64,000 nucleotides of DNA, from contig JAMZAV010000053.1 in NCBI GenBank assembly GCA_024449915.1, forward strand, positions 558,001-622,000. Direction: 5' to 3'. A model generated the notes under the pieces. The model made no database searches, had not been told where the DNA came from, and saw only the letters and a program-made list of their open reading frames with translations. The translations under genes and the position numbers were made by a program. Shown in pieces: positions 1 through 11,098 of this stretch; positions within the stretch are counted from its first letter, which is position 1, and each line of letters opens with the position of its first letter. The stretch is from Sweltsa coloradensis. Taxonomy: Eukaryota > Arthropoda > Insecta > Plecoptera > Chloroperlidae.

Positions 1-49
1 GCGCCGCGCGTTTAGTCCCAATGAATGTCTCGTGAAGACTCTGAAGGGG

Positions 50-940
50 TCAATGGAAGGAAAGGTATCACCTACTATTTTGTGAAGTTTGGTAACCTGC
101 CATAGAACGCGCGTTAAGTGGACCTACCCCTTAAGTAGCAGTTAAAAATCGTATTTAGAGTCTATCCACTCAGCCACATAACTGAATTCTTGGCGGGGGA
201 CTTCAATAGCAGACCAAGCCAACCCTGTCGGCGCCGACGCTTTCGATGAGTGAGCTAACAAGAGACCGGTATTTTAAACAACAAACATAGACCAAACAAT
301 TTTGAGACAGATTTAACAGATTCCACCTTTGAACGACGCCACAATCAACATTGCTGATTTGTAACAACTTTAGCAATGTACTATGTGCCGCATAGCCAGG
401 ATGGCTCCAAAGTCGCCATTTACACATTCTTAAGCAAATTAATTGATTGTGTCTACATCAGAAGTTACAAATCCAGCGAGAATTTCTACAAATGAATCAG
501 AGTCATAACCACTGGGCCAACGAGCCAACGGTGAAGGTACTGCTCACGAAGAAGTCTGATTTACTTATGTACTCGAGTGTACTTTCGAAGTGTGTCCACC
601 CCAAATCCAAAAAATTTGTCCCTTTCTATTCCTTTCTAAAAATCACCGGGTGATCCCTAACCCCTTACCACTGTCAATACCATTGGTTATTTTTTAAAAC
701 ATAGTTTGGACACAGCAACAGCTAATATACTATGTTATGGTTACATTATAATCAAATCTACGTTAGATATTATTGTTAACTACAGCCCATACAAAAACCT
801 CAAAATGTACAATACCATTTTAAAATGTTTAATCACAACTTTTTTATCACACTGCAATATCCTGAGCCCGCGCCAGTAAGCTCCTAGAAGTACCGTGTAC
901 GTTGTAAGAAGGCTAAAATTTTTAAAGATAGATTAATTTT
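50..940. repeat. Interspersed repeat, copy 1 of a direct pair
   Basis: Matches 2300-3190 over most of its length: both start GGAAAGGTATCACCTACTAT, include ATAGAACGCGCGTTAAGTGG, and end near AGCTCCTAGAAGTACC and GTGTACGTTGTAAGA. The copies differ by many substitutions and small indels, so the duplication is not recent. No coding potential is seen. Confidence 0.75.
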
Positions 941-1157
941 GTAACTAATTTACATAAATTTTTGTAAAAATGCCTATGTAAAGTGTTAGGGTCTATTTTA
1001 AAAGCTGAACGCCCTATTATTTTTTTAATCATCGTGTTATAATGAAGCAATAAAAATTGTTCGGGAAGTTCATGAGGGGTCGCGGTATCATACTTCTCGA
1101 TTTTCTCACATCTCACTCTATGGCACTTACTGTTATCAGGTAAAGTGCGTGACTTAC

Positions 1158-1244
1158 CCCGCTGGAACCTCCCAGTACGCTAGGGATGATGCTCAGTAGG
1201 CTGGAACCACTCCCCCCGTCACTGGAGGCCGAGTCGCCACCACC
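1158..1244 (-). CDS. Exon 7, Gly/Ser plus hydrophobic module
   Basis: An 87-base exon (29 codons), phase 0 at both ends, acceptor TTCTTAG, donor GGG|GTAAGT. The peptide starts GGGDSASSDGGSGSS, then LLSIIPSVLGGSSG. The IIPSVLG block matches the IPSLL of exon 6 and the LTGVLG of exons 4 and 5. The intact donor and open phase mean that further exons lie left of position 1. I found no sibling module between 1 and 1157. Confidence 0.8.
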
Positions 1245-1409
1245 CTAAGAAGCCAAGCACACCTCACTTCAAGTTAACTACGGTTAGAGCGGTGTTAGCT
1301 AGCTGCCACGGTTACCTACGCTCGTTGCTTCTTGAATGCACACCGGTTTTTTTAACGATCAAAGGACCTCGGGCATGTGGTGTGTGTTCTTCTCTGTTCT
1401 CATATGGAT

Positions 1410-1970
1410 TACTAGGAAAACGCTCAGTCGGACGCGTTGTTGAGCGAGCACCGGTGCGTGTAACATGACCCGAGTACGACATTTCCATAAGGCCCACCAC
1501 ACAGTGTAGGCCTAACTGGATATTGACATTGTACCTATACTATTCCAACATCTTTTCAATTACTAATTGACGTCGCCCTTTTAAAGTGTATCTTTGTATC
1601 TTCACTGCCTCCCCTTTATTTTTTAACATCATTTTTTCGAATTATGTTACAATAAGTCTTTAAAAGGGCTTTACCATTTAGCTAAAATTTTGGAAAAAAG
1701 AAGAGAATTTTGTACTTTTTGACCCGCGAAATTTTATAACGATCGTACATTTTTTTTTTTATTTTTTTTATTTTATTTTTTTTTTTTTTATAACCCAAAG
1801 ATCGGTTTTTTTCAAAACTATACCAACCCGCCAGGTGGTATGTACATTGTGCAAAATTTTAGGTCAAACGGAAAAGGTGCGACCTGTTCGAAGCAGTAAC
1901 AGAAAAAAACAAAAACAGACATTCGAGCCATAAGAGTCAAGTGGAGACGCTCGCTACGCTCGCTCAATGA
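1410..1970. mobile_element. Possible diverged copy of the GGATGAGCG-end family
   Basis: The left end ACTAGGAAAACGCTCAGTC, then GGACGCGTTGTTGAGCG matches the start of the elements at 39681 and 41493. The right end has GACGCTCGCTACGCTCGCTC, similar to their GCTCATCC ends. The middle does not visibly match. T-rich runs fill 1749-1790. Confidence 0.4.
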
Positions 1971-2299
1971 TAAATGTGTTAATGTAGTTATATAGATCAA
2001 TCGAAGTTGTAAATGATACATTTTTGTTACCCCCTAAAGCGAAATCTAAATTTAAAAAAAAAACGTCTTCCAGAACAAAAACACGGGATTTTTCTGTTCT
2101 AATTTTTTTCTGGTAGAAGTTTTGTGATTTTATTTTACATGTGAATCCATTGAAAAAAATTAACGATCTTTAACTTTGATCTATACTACAACAATTTACA
2201 TTTATCATAATTGTTTAGTGAAATAGGAAAGTCCAAATAAATCGCTCCGCACGCTCGAGTCCAAATTGTATGTTGAGTAGATACTCTTAGTTTAGTGGA

Positions 2300-3190
2300 A
2301 TGGAATGGAAGGGAAAGGTATCACCTACTATTTTGTGAAGGTTCGTCCAACTTATCATAGAACGCGCGTTAAGTGGACGTACCCCCAAAAGTAAATTAAT
2401 AAATATATTCGTATTTCAAGTCTACCCACTCAGTCACATAACGAATTTTCAGTTGGGGACTTTAATTTAAAGCAGAGCAAGCCAACCACCTTTTTTAAAT
2501 AAAAGACACCGACCAAACAAGTTGGACACGATTCCACCCTTGGAAGACGCCAGAATCAACAAGGCTGATTTGGAACAACTTTAAATTTTACTTTGTGCCT
2601 CGTTGCTAGGACGGTTCCAAAGTCGCAGTTAACAGATTCCCAAGCCAAAAATTGATGGACTCAAGTCCTTTTCAAAAGATTGAATCTTCTGCCTGTAGCA
2701 GGATTCGAACCCAAGAAGCTACTTTTGAGGCGGGGACGCAAACCACTGGACCAGAAAGCCAACGGTAAGAAGGTACTGCTCACGAACAAGTCTGATTTAC
2801 TTATGTACTCGAGTGTACTTTCGGAGTGTGTCCACCCAAATCTATGAAATTATTAACTACTATTCCATATTTCTCAAATCACCAGGTGATACCTTAATCC
2901 CTTTGCACCCTGTCAATACCGGAGTTTTAGGTTATTATAAAACATAGTTTAGACAAAGCAACTAATATACTATGTTAAGGTTACATTATGCTCAAATCTA
3001 CGTTAAATATTGTTGTTAACTACAGGCCGTTATAAAAAAACCTCAAAATGTACAATATCATGTTAAAATGTATTAATCACAACCACTTTTTTACATTGCA
3101 ATGGCTTGAGCCCGCGCCAGTAAGCTCCTAGAAGTACCTGTGTACGTTGTAAGATAGCGCTCAATTGTTAAGATAGATTCATTTGTTAGG
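2300..3190. repeat. Interspersed repeat, copy 2 of a direct pair
   Basis: The partner of 50-940, in the same orientation about 2.25 kb away. This copy keeps a tRNA-like segment at 2692-2766 that is degraded in copy 1. Both copies also contain the GTCTACCCACTCAG motif seen elsewhere in the window. Confidence 0.75.
2692..2766 (-). repeat. tRNA-like segment (Pol III A and B boxes)
   Basis: On the minus strand it starts GGCTTTCTGGTCCAGTGGTT, which holds an A-box-like TGGTCCAGTGG, and later has GGTTCGAATCC, a perfect B box. It lies inside a repeated element, so it is most likely a tRNA-derived SINE head rather than a working tRNA gene. I could not form a convincing acceptor stem. Confidence 0.55.
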
Positions 3191-4912
3191 TATATCTTAC
3201 ATTGAATATTTTACTACAAATACCTATGTTAAGTGTTAGGCAGCGCTTCTCAATTATTTGGTGTTTTATTTGCATTTTATCTTAATTAATTCAAGGTTAT
3301 TGGTGCGAGACAGTGGGCAAGATTAGATCGTGGTGACAGCATTAAGGAAGAACTAACATGTGAAGACAGCTGATAATTTCAAGAACTGTAGACGTTTTGA
3401 AGCTTGTTCTGACAAATATGGCAGCACTTAAAACAGATGAAATAAATATATTTTATAGTTGATTAAAACAATTAAGTTACTAAGGTAAAAGATAAGTAAT
3501 TAGTTACAATTTAAATGCAGTTCATGTCTGTTTTTTATTTATTTCGTTTATTTATTTAAAGTCTATCCTATTCAGTTAAAAAACTTATTCAAAAATGAAA
3601 AGAGAGTAAGTTTTGACCGTGTTTTGGGTTTGAGGCAACCGGAAAGGCTACCGTGCAAAATGCAGTGTTGCCGACCAAAATAGCAGCGTTCTATCTGGCA
3701 ACTGTTCTGATGACGTATGCTAGCTCCTCAATGTTATTCCTTCCTTCATGGGTTCAAGGGCTGGAGTGAGGATTGCACTCTTTAGTCTAATGCATGGATT
3801 ATTTTAGGATGATAGTTAGTATGGAATACTAAATCCGATTGAACTCCATAAAAAGCTTGGGATGATAGTTAGTATGGAATACTTACCCCCACTTGAATTC
3901 TCTAAAAATCTTGGGATATTATTAACTGTGGACTATACTTACCTCACTTTAACTCCGTAATAAGTTTGGGATGTTAGTTAGTATGGATTATTTACCCTAC
4001 TTGAACTCCGTAATAAGCTTGCGATGTTAGTAAGAGTGGGCTTGAACTCCTTAATAATCTTGGGATGTTAGTAAGTGTGGTCTTGAACTCCTTATTAAGA
4101 TTGGGATGTAATTGAGTGTAGACTATGCTTACCTTACTTGAACTCCCTAATAAATTTGCGATGTTAGTAAGTGTAGTCCTGAACTCCTTAATAAGCTTGC
4201 GATGTTTGTTAGTGTAGACTTGAACTCCTTAATAATCTTGGGATGTTAGTTAGTGTGGACTATACTTTTAGTTACCTTACTTAAACTCTGTAATAAGCTT
4301 GGGATATTAGTTAAAGTGTCAACTACTTACCCCACTCCCTAATAATCTTGGGATGCTAGTTACTGTAGAATATTAACCCCACTCCCTAATAAGCTTGGGA
4401 TGTTAGTTAGTGTCGACTACTAACACCACTCACTTCAAAGCTTGGTATGTTAATTAGCGTCGACTACTAACACCACTCCCTAATAAGCTTTCAATGTTAG
4501 TTAGTATGGTCTTGAACTCCTTAATAATCTTACGGTGTTAGTTTGTGTGGACCGTATAAACCTTACATGAACTCCGTAATAAGCTTGGGATGTAAGTAAG
4601 TGTGGACAACTTACCCCATTCCCGAATAAGCTTGGGATGTTATAGTTAGTCGACTACTAACCCCACTCCCTAATAAGCTTGGGATGTTAGTTAGTATGGT
4701 CTTGAACTCCTTAATAATCTCGGGGTGTTAGTTTGTGTGGACTGTATAAACCTTACATGAACTCCGTAATAAGCTTGGGATGTAAGTAAGTGTGGTCTTG
4801 AACTCCGTAATAATCTTGGGATGTAAGTAAGTGTGGACAACTTACCCCACTTCCTAATAAGCTTGGGATGTTAGTAAGTCGACTACTACCCCACTCCCTA
4901 ATAAGCTTGGGA

Positions 4913-4914
<2 letters not shown>

Positions 4915-4963
<49 letters not shown>
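4915..4963. repeat. (ATT)n microsatellite
   Basis: About 16 ATT units. It sits beside a SINE fragment lying on the minus strand, so on that strand it is an (AAT)n 3' tail, as expected for a retroposed SINE. Confidence 0.95.
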
Positions 4964-4969
4964 GTCTCT

Positions 4970-5112
4970 ATTTGCAACAGGCAATGTAGCCCACTAGTGC
5001 AAATTTAATAGAGAAGGGAGGAGGGGAAACCCGGTACCGGCACATAGCCTACTCCTACCGAAAAGTACCAAGGGGACCAACGGCTTTACGTCCCATCCGA
5101 AAGGACGGTGTA
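4970..5112 (-). mobile_element. 3' part of the 5S-type SINE inserted in the minisatellite
   Basis: Reverse complement of 53140-53245: both contain ACCGTCCTTTCGGATGGGAC, then GTTAA(A/G)GCCGTTGGTCCCCT and a GGTACCGGGTTTCCCCTCCT segment. The copy is 5'-truncated and ends in an (AAT)n tail at 4915-4963. It splits the exon 6 donor array, so it inserted after the array existed. Confidence 0.8.
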
Positions 5113-5324
5113 ATAGTTACCCTACTTGAACTCAATAATAATCTTTGGATGTTAGTCAGTGCGGACTACTTACCCCACTTGAACTCCTAATAAGCTTGGG
5201 ATGTTAGTTAGTGGGACTACTTACCCCACTCCCTAATAAGCTTGGGATGTTAGTAAGTATGGACTAGTTACCCTACTTGAACTCAATAATAATCTTTGGA
5301 TGTTAGTCAGTGCGGACTACTTAC

Positions 5325-5409
5325 CCCACTTGAACTCCTCTAATAAGCTTGGGATGAGACTAAGAATGTTGGAACCACCACCTCCATCCTCAGAGTCGGA
5401 GCTCCCACC
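5325..5409 (-). CDS. Exon 6, module with a disturbed 3' end
   Basis: The acceptor GTTAG precedes GGTGGGAGC. The frame reads GGSSDSEDGGGGSNILSLIP, preceded by one more Gly, followed by SLL, clearly a sibling of exons 4, 5 and 7. It then departs from the family: a 2-base insertion relative to the neighbouring repeat units gives EEFKWG instead of an LGSG-type end. The first donor (GGG|GTAAGT) leaves phase 1, whereas exon 7 needs phase 0. Reading through the donor gives TGG GGT AAG TAG, a stop. The exon may be skipped, may act as an alternative last exon, or may use an unseen donor. It abuts the long donor-derived minisatellite. Confidence 0.6.
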
Positions 5410-5974
5410 CTAACAACAGAAGCTTCAGTGAGTGACTGCTACAGCTCGCTCTGGTCTTAATAATATTATTATAGCAGAGTGCTGATGGTAAGAGCAGGTT
5501 TGTTCTGTGCAATCCAATGTACTTTGTTAGTGAACTTGCTTAAAGGTTACGTTTGAATCTACTTCCATACACCAATTTCATACATGTATACACTACATAA
5601 TACACAATCTAGTTTTAATTATTTTTCGTTACTACTATATCGACACGAAGAATTTTGATTGCACAGTTCCAAAATCTATAAATTTGTTATGGCCAATTTC
5701 TTGATTATTTATTTTACTTACGTTTGACTGTCAAATGAGGTATTTTGAATTGAGATAATTTGAAATATGTCTATATTTTAAGTCTTCGTTGAAATTATAA
5801 AAATCAAGATTACAAGAACATTTTAAATCCCTCATAACACGATCAAACTATGTAAGCGATGATAAAAATAAGGCAATCCAAATTCAAATCGTATATGTTT
5901 GACTGCGCACAGAACAAATCAGTGTGGATAATAACTTTCTCATTAAAGAATCTTTCGAAGGGAGCTGGAATTGA

Positions 5975-6155
5975 TTAATTCAAAGTTGGAGGTGCCAGGT
6001 AGCGGAATCGAATAATTATTTTATTCAATTTTTGGTGGATGCCGGAGGAATTCGAAATAATTTTTATTCAAGTTTTGGGTTGCGTGTGCCGGAATTCGAT
6101 AAATATTTTTATTAATTGTTGGTGGAGGTGCCGGGCGCTAGGTATACGGCACTCT
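5975..6155. repeat. Short tandem repeat with GGTGGAGGTGCCGGG core
   Basis: Three to four diverged units of about 58 bp: a TTGGAGGTGCCAGG-like core, an AATTCGATAA-like segment, then T-rich TTTTATTCAATTTTTGG. The same core starts other repeats at 8500, 46780 and 59855. Confidence 0.6.
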
Positions 6156-6724
6156 ATTTTTAAGGAATTATCAAACGTAGGTACCTAATTTGATATATCT
6201 TGATCAATGGTGTTGCATTATGAGTGTGGATGTATCAATTATACCCTTCGATGTATTGTACAAGGACTCATGTGAATGTGTGGACAATTTTAATAATGAT
6301 TTTTGTGTACTGTCACCTATTAATTATGATGTAAGTGGATATCTATTCAACGCAAATATAAAGTAGTGTTAATTTAGTATATTTGAAAAGCTTCTAAATA
6401 TTAACGTATTATAAATTATATCTTGATTTATATCAATGTGAGGAATCATATATGAAGTCGATTTGTTTTTAATATCAACTAATCCCTAATTATTTAATGA
6501 CTGTAATAGAATCAACAACATGAAACATTGTGGCAACTTAGTGTTATTTTAGTAATTATTTGAAAAACCTTCTAAAAAACATAAACGTTTATTATATTAT
6601 AGATATTATTATTATAATCAAATTTGTGTGAGTGTAATTCATAATATGCTAAGTCTGTGAGTGTTGTTCTATAATAATCCAAAACTAAAAACTTACAATA
6701 ATTACTTTGTAAACAACTAAAAAA

Positions 6725-6960
6725 AAAAAAAATCGTATTTAGAGTCTACCCACTCAGTTATATAACTGATTTTCAGTGGGGGACAGTAAATCAAAGCGAC
6801 CAAGCCAACCCTGTAGGCCCTGACGCAATCGACGAGTGAGCGATAACCAACCAAAGATCAATATTTTTAATAGGAAATATAGCAATCAGTAGTATGGACA
6901 GTGCGAGCACCCGCGGATCAACGCCAGAATCAAAATGGCCGATTATATTCTCTCTTTGAA
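6725..6960. repeat. Interspersed repeat with GTCTACCCACTCAG
   Basis: Shares CGTATTTAGAGTCTACCCAC, then TCAG, CAGTGGGGGAC and CCAAGCCAACCCTGTAGG with 150-300 and 2410-2500, and in reverse with 57560-57700. It is preceded by a poly-A run. No open frame. Probably a non-autonomous element end. Confidence 0.55.
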
Positions 6961-7466
6961 AAAAAAGTTTTTGTTATACTTAATATGATAGGCCTTCACG
7001 TAAAATAAATAAATACAATCTATAAATGTATACGATAGTAACAAATCGCGTGTTAAAAACATACATTTACATTTGATTCCTCGTTATAAACATTTGATTA
7101 TGTTCGTCAATCAAAGTCAACGCCATGGATATTTGGCCTATTGACTGTTGTTTTACTATATAAAGTATAAAACGCATATTTTAGCCTTGTGCTTACACCA
7201 AAGCCAACATGTACTATAATGGTATAAGCATAAGCAGGAATGGTTTAATATTATTTTTATTTTTATTGTTATTATTATTTACACTACAAGGGTTAATTTA
7301 CTGATACCATAAGCTTGTGATTTCAAATTGTTCATAGTCATTGAACAATTAAATTGCTATAATGTAAGCAATTTAACTACAATAATTGAAAATGTAAGTA
7401 GGTACCTGTTGGTAGTATCTCAAGTCCTCTTTAGTTTCCCAGTACGGAGGGCTTTCAATGACTTAC

Positions 7467-7559
7467 CCCACTGCTACTTCCAAGGACGCCTGTAAGCAGA
7501 CTAAGGACGTTAGATCCGCCACCTCCATCGCCATCGCCGTTGTCGCTCTCGGCGTTTCC
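7467..7559 (-). CDS. Exon 5, duplicate of exon 4 module
   Basis: A 93-base exon (31 codons), phase 0 at both ends, acceptor GGTTTAG, donor GGG|GTAAGT. The peptide starts GNAESDNGDGDGGGG, then SNVLSLLTGVLG and SSSG. It differs from exon 4 by two extra residues in the Gly/Asp linker and a few substitutions, most of them conservative. Intron bases after the donor (GTAAGTCATTGAAAGCC) match those after exon 4 (GTGAGTCATTGGAATCC), supporting duplication of a segment larger than the exon. Confidence 0.82.
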
Positions 7560-9731
7560 CTAAACCATCCAGGGACAATCAATACAATACGATAGAAGGC
7601 GATATATTCCAAGGCGAATAGGGCCTAAATGATTTTTGAATTTTATTTGGTTTGTCAAAATATTGTATATTGAAACAGAAGGTCACAATGAATTTAAATG
7701 AAGGGATATTGCCGTGTTTTAAAATCCATTCTTCCATTTTTCTCATTGTGATAATTATTTAGATTCTACAAAGTAGGCTGCTTGTTTTGGTTGGGTTTAT
7801 GCATGTGCATATGCTACATAACGCAATAGAGCATTAAGTTACAATTAATTTACTAGGCTACCTCTAATGTTAAAATGGGTTACTTTAAGGATATGGGGCA
7901 GATTTTCGGCAAATTTGTTATTTAAATTACAAACAATATAATGTGCATAATATATTTCATACTCAAGGAAAAGTGCTCCTTTCGAGGATGTGTTTTCTAA
8001 CTTATACGGTTAAAAAAAATTATAAAATGCTGTCAAAAGTATATGAAGTTTAGTCGGAAATAATGCGAGAATTGGTGAGTTGTCTACCTTCAACAAGTTT
8101 CAGTCAGCAACCAGAAAGTAGGAATTCTAAATAAACCAACAAATATTTAAATATATTCTATGCTGCTTTGTGTTTAGATAAATACACTTATACAAAGGGA
8201 TGCTCGTCATTAATTTTTTTTTAAAAGGATTTACTCAAAAAGCTCTGTAAGTTCGTTTGGTTCTAGTCGAAACGTAAGATAAATCTGAGTAATAACATCA
8301 AAAATACTAAACTATAGGTTATAACAATGTGTATGGAAGTTAATGCAGTGAAACTAGCCATCTCTCCGTACTTTATTGTATGCAAGACTGTTGCCATAAT
8401 GGTTCATTCATCCCTTTTATCGTTGTTATATACATAATCCGCTTATAGAAAACAATTATCACAAGATATTAACAAATAGTTCGAATATCATCCGTCTGTT
8501 TGGTGGAGATGCCGGGTAAACACAATATGCGAGCAATTTCCAATACAAGTCTAGACTATTGTGTGTATAATACTTCATTATTTCACTAACAATTTTGGTG
8601 TATCTTATTAGTTTTTTCTACGATTTAAATAAACTCCCTTTTTTGGATGTTCAATATAATAAGGATAATAGTTTGAATTGAACATATCATGTACAATTTG
8701 GTCAAATTTATTATGATGATATTATAGAACATACGTTTTAAGCCAATTAATTCCCTTTCGCTCGGCCGACTGACATCACAGATGGATGGAGTTTTGGGTA
8801 ATTGTCACAGAAAAGGAAATAGGGCTCTACTGTAAAACGTTTCAAAAACATAAACTTTGAAATAATTTAAAATATTAAATTGATTTTCAGGATTTTGGAG
8901 TTTGTTTAAAAGTCCAAAATTGACCATATTCGTGGCTTGATACTTTCTGATTGACATGAAAGTTTAAAAATCTATTACTGTGGGGTTGTTTATTATTGAC
9001 AACTATGTAAAGTTTCATGTACGTCGGATCCTTCCTGGCCGAGCGATTAACTACGTGCCAACTGCCAAATGTGTCCTATCCACTCTTAAGGGGAATCCCT
9101 ATACACCTAATGTGGTATGAAAATTAGGCAGAATGAAAGAGGGACATAAAATGGTAGATTTAGAGAAATGTATTTAGGACCGGACAATCAACACTTATAT
9201 TAAAATTTCTCGACGCAAGACACCCAGTTACAAGTTAAATTTTCAGCAGCGTGTTTTTATGTTGTTCCTACACACCTTTCTTTATTTACTAACTGATTAT
9301 ATGTGAAAACAGTGTTCTGTTGTAGTTTTAGTTCTACGGTTTTTCCACCTGCTAAAAATTGCTGATTTTGTCAGGTCTTACAAAACAATCGTACAACGCT
9401 GATTACAAAAAATCTCAGTTATAAGCCTAATCATTTTGTATAAAATGTGTGTTCTATTTTATAAAAGTTGCTTAAAATTTAATATTTTACTAGATGATTT
9501 GTGACACGAAAATCTTAAATCTTAAAAAAAGTATTTTGCTCTTTTTGACGACGACGGGCTAAAATCGTCTTTCAATCTGCCAACTTAAGTGCATTCTTTT
9601 GAAATCATGTTAGGATTTGGGTTTCACCTTAAATTCAAAATATGCATATTTATAATGCAAGTGGGGACCAGTTGTTAATACCGCAACTCTTGTTTGGTTT
9701 CCCTGTCCACCGGAGGATTCCAATGACTCAC

Positions 9732-9818
9732 CCCACTACTGCTGCCAACGACGCCTGTCAGGAGACTGAGGACATTAGATCCTCCCCCTCCATCGCCACT
9801 CTCGCCTTCTGAGTTGCC
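9732..9818 (-). CDS. Exon 4, Gly/Ser/Asp plus hydrophobic module
   Basis: An 87-base exon (29 codons), phase 0 at both ends. The acceptor is GTTTTAG and the donor GGG|GTGAGT. The peptide starts GNSEGESGDGGGG, then SNVLSLLTGVVG and SSSG. It is nearly identical to exon 5 in the second half, and the DNA match continues at least 40 bases into the downstream intron, so the two arose by local duplication. The composition (acidic Gly/Ser linker plus a short hydrophobic block) suggests a structural or self-associating extracellular protein. That is inference from composition only. Confidence 0.82.
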
Positions 9819-10019
9819 CTAAAACATTCAGGATAATATATTAACACGTAATGCAAATATTACGAATTTATGCACATTATATTATGTACTGTCCATAGTA
9901 CATTGCAATTGGTAAATTACTAAAATTATTGTGATTGTATTTTTTTAAATTTTGTGGTAACATTGTAACAGGTAGTACGTTCCTCAATTAATGCAATTTA
10001 CCATACACATTAACACAAA

Positions 10020-10500
10020 AGTGGGAGCGAAGCTCCTTAATCAACAGATCGTCGACAAAATATACGAACGTAAAATAATTGTCCATACGTCGATCATTTT
10101 GGTAGTGGCGCCGAGTAGGCTTAGCAATAAATAGGGCCATCAAATTCCAACTCGCAACCTTCTCGTGGTTTGGCCCGTTATTAGGGGAGTTTTTCTCCCT
10201 GAAACTAATGGCGAGCTCTGTGTCGTCGTCGGGAACTTTCCCCTTCCCTTTTGACTACCTCCCCGACGGCGACGACAATGACAACACGGTCGGATGATGA
10301 CACAGACGGAGACGACCACGACGTGGGGGAACCCCTGCCCTCCCCATACGCTTGTGGCTGGTTCTGACCAGCACAGGCCGGTCCACCCCTTGTCCCCCCG
10401 CGTCATCCCTTACGTCCCTCCCTTCGTCTCGATTTACCAAGTTGCATAAATATGAGACGTAAAGCAATATCCAATCAAGCAATAAATAAATCAAGATTCA
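10020..10500 (-). repeat. GC-rich repeat copy A with conserved core
   Basis: The core 10140-10420 is the reverse complement of 56095-56330. Both contain GACGCGGGGGG, CAGGCCTGTGCTGGTCAGAA, CCAGCCACAAGCGTATGGG and CCCCACGTCGTGGTCGTC. Two frames are open in both copies (for example VDRPVLVRTSHKRMGRAG), but one is read in Arg/Pro-rich GC context and neither has a start or a recognisable domain, so I treat it as a repeat. The plus-strand segment after it (10437-10490) has AAATATGAGACGTAAAGCAA, matching the 3' tail of the 5S-type SINE. Confidence 0.7.
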
Positions 10501-10554
10501 TTGCTTGTTCGCGCGTGCGGTAATAGTGGTTGTGCCGGTCATGTATCTTCATAC

Positions 10555-10745
10555 TTTCTGTGGGGCTAGCTACTCCCCCCCTATCCAAATAACATTATGT
10601 ATCATCCTTGTTGAAGAGAAATGCTAAACAGGCATGTCAATCGTACGTCGTGTTCGGTTTTATTCGTGAGACGTGACACACGTACAGATGGACGGACGGA
10701 TGGACGGAAAAGTGATGCATACATCGAAGCTTCGCTCCCTAATAT
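10555..10745 (+). repeat. Interspersed repeat ending in CTCCCTAATA
   Basis: Shares GTATCATCCTTGTTGAAG, GCATGTCAATCG, a CGTCGTGTTCGGTTT segment, a GACGGACGGA cluster, AAAAGTGATGCAT and a final CTCCCTAATA with 59990-60150, and more weakly with 46860-46985. No open frame of note. Class unknown. Confidence 0.65.
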
Positions 10746-11098
10746 GTAGCATTGTGTGCCTTTGATTTATTATTGCTAGGCCTAAATTCTCAGTTATGTA
10801 ATAATATACAAGTGATATTCTACTATTGAACTTTCCACACTAGTGATATTGCGGTTCTTATATAAATTATATTGAAACAATGTTTTTATCTATTCGTGTC
10901 AATAATAATGTGGAAATTTCTACATTCACCATATTTGTTGCGAATTCATGATGGAATAATATTGATTGGAATATATCAATTACCAAATTGAAGTCGCTTC
11001 TCTAGAAAAGCTCTGCTCGAGGGCAAAACTGTAATCTATCTATTGTATAGTATTACAATCGCTACATCGTGGAAAACAAATTGTATTATATTCGAGCT

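Larger units (their letters stand above)
3785..5365 (-). repeat. Minisatellite made of exon 6 end plus 5' splice site
   Basis: About 29 tandem units of roughly 45-60 bp, by hand count. Read on the minus strand, the unit is ATCCCAAGCTTATTA, then a GGAGT-type segment, then GTGGGGTAAGTAGT, then an ACACTAACTAAC-like spacer. The first part is the coding end of exon 6 (Ile-Pro-Ser-Leu-Leu) and the middle is its donor. Units exist with two alternative middles (GGGAGTGGG or GGAGTTCAAGTGGG) and many are decayed; about nine keep an intact GGTAAG. An (ATT)n run and a SINE fragment interrupt the array at 4915-5110. No unit has an AG acceptor before ATCCC, so units are not complete exons. Confidence 0.85.

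Noticed and set aside
3785..5365. The repeat units as a run of real mini-exons
   Set aside because: Units have donors but no AG acceptor before the ATCCC coding part, so they cannot be spliced as independent exons.
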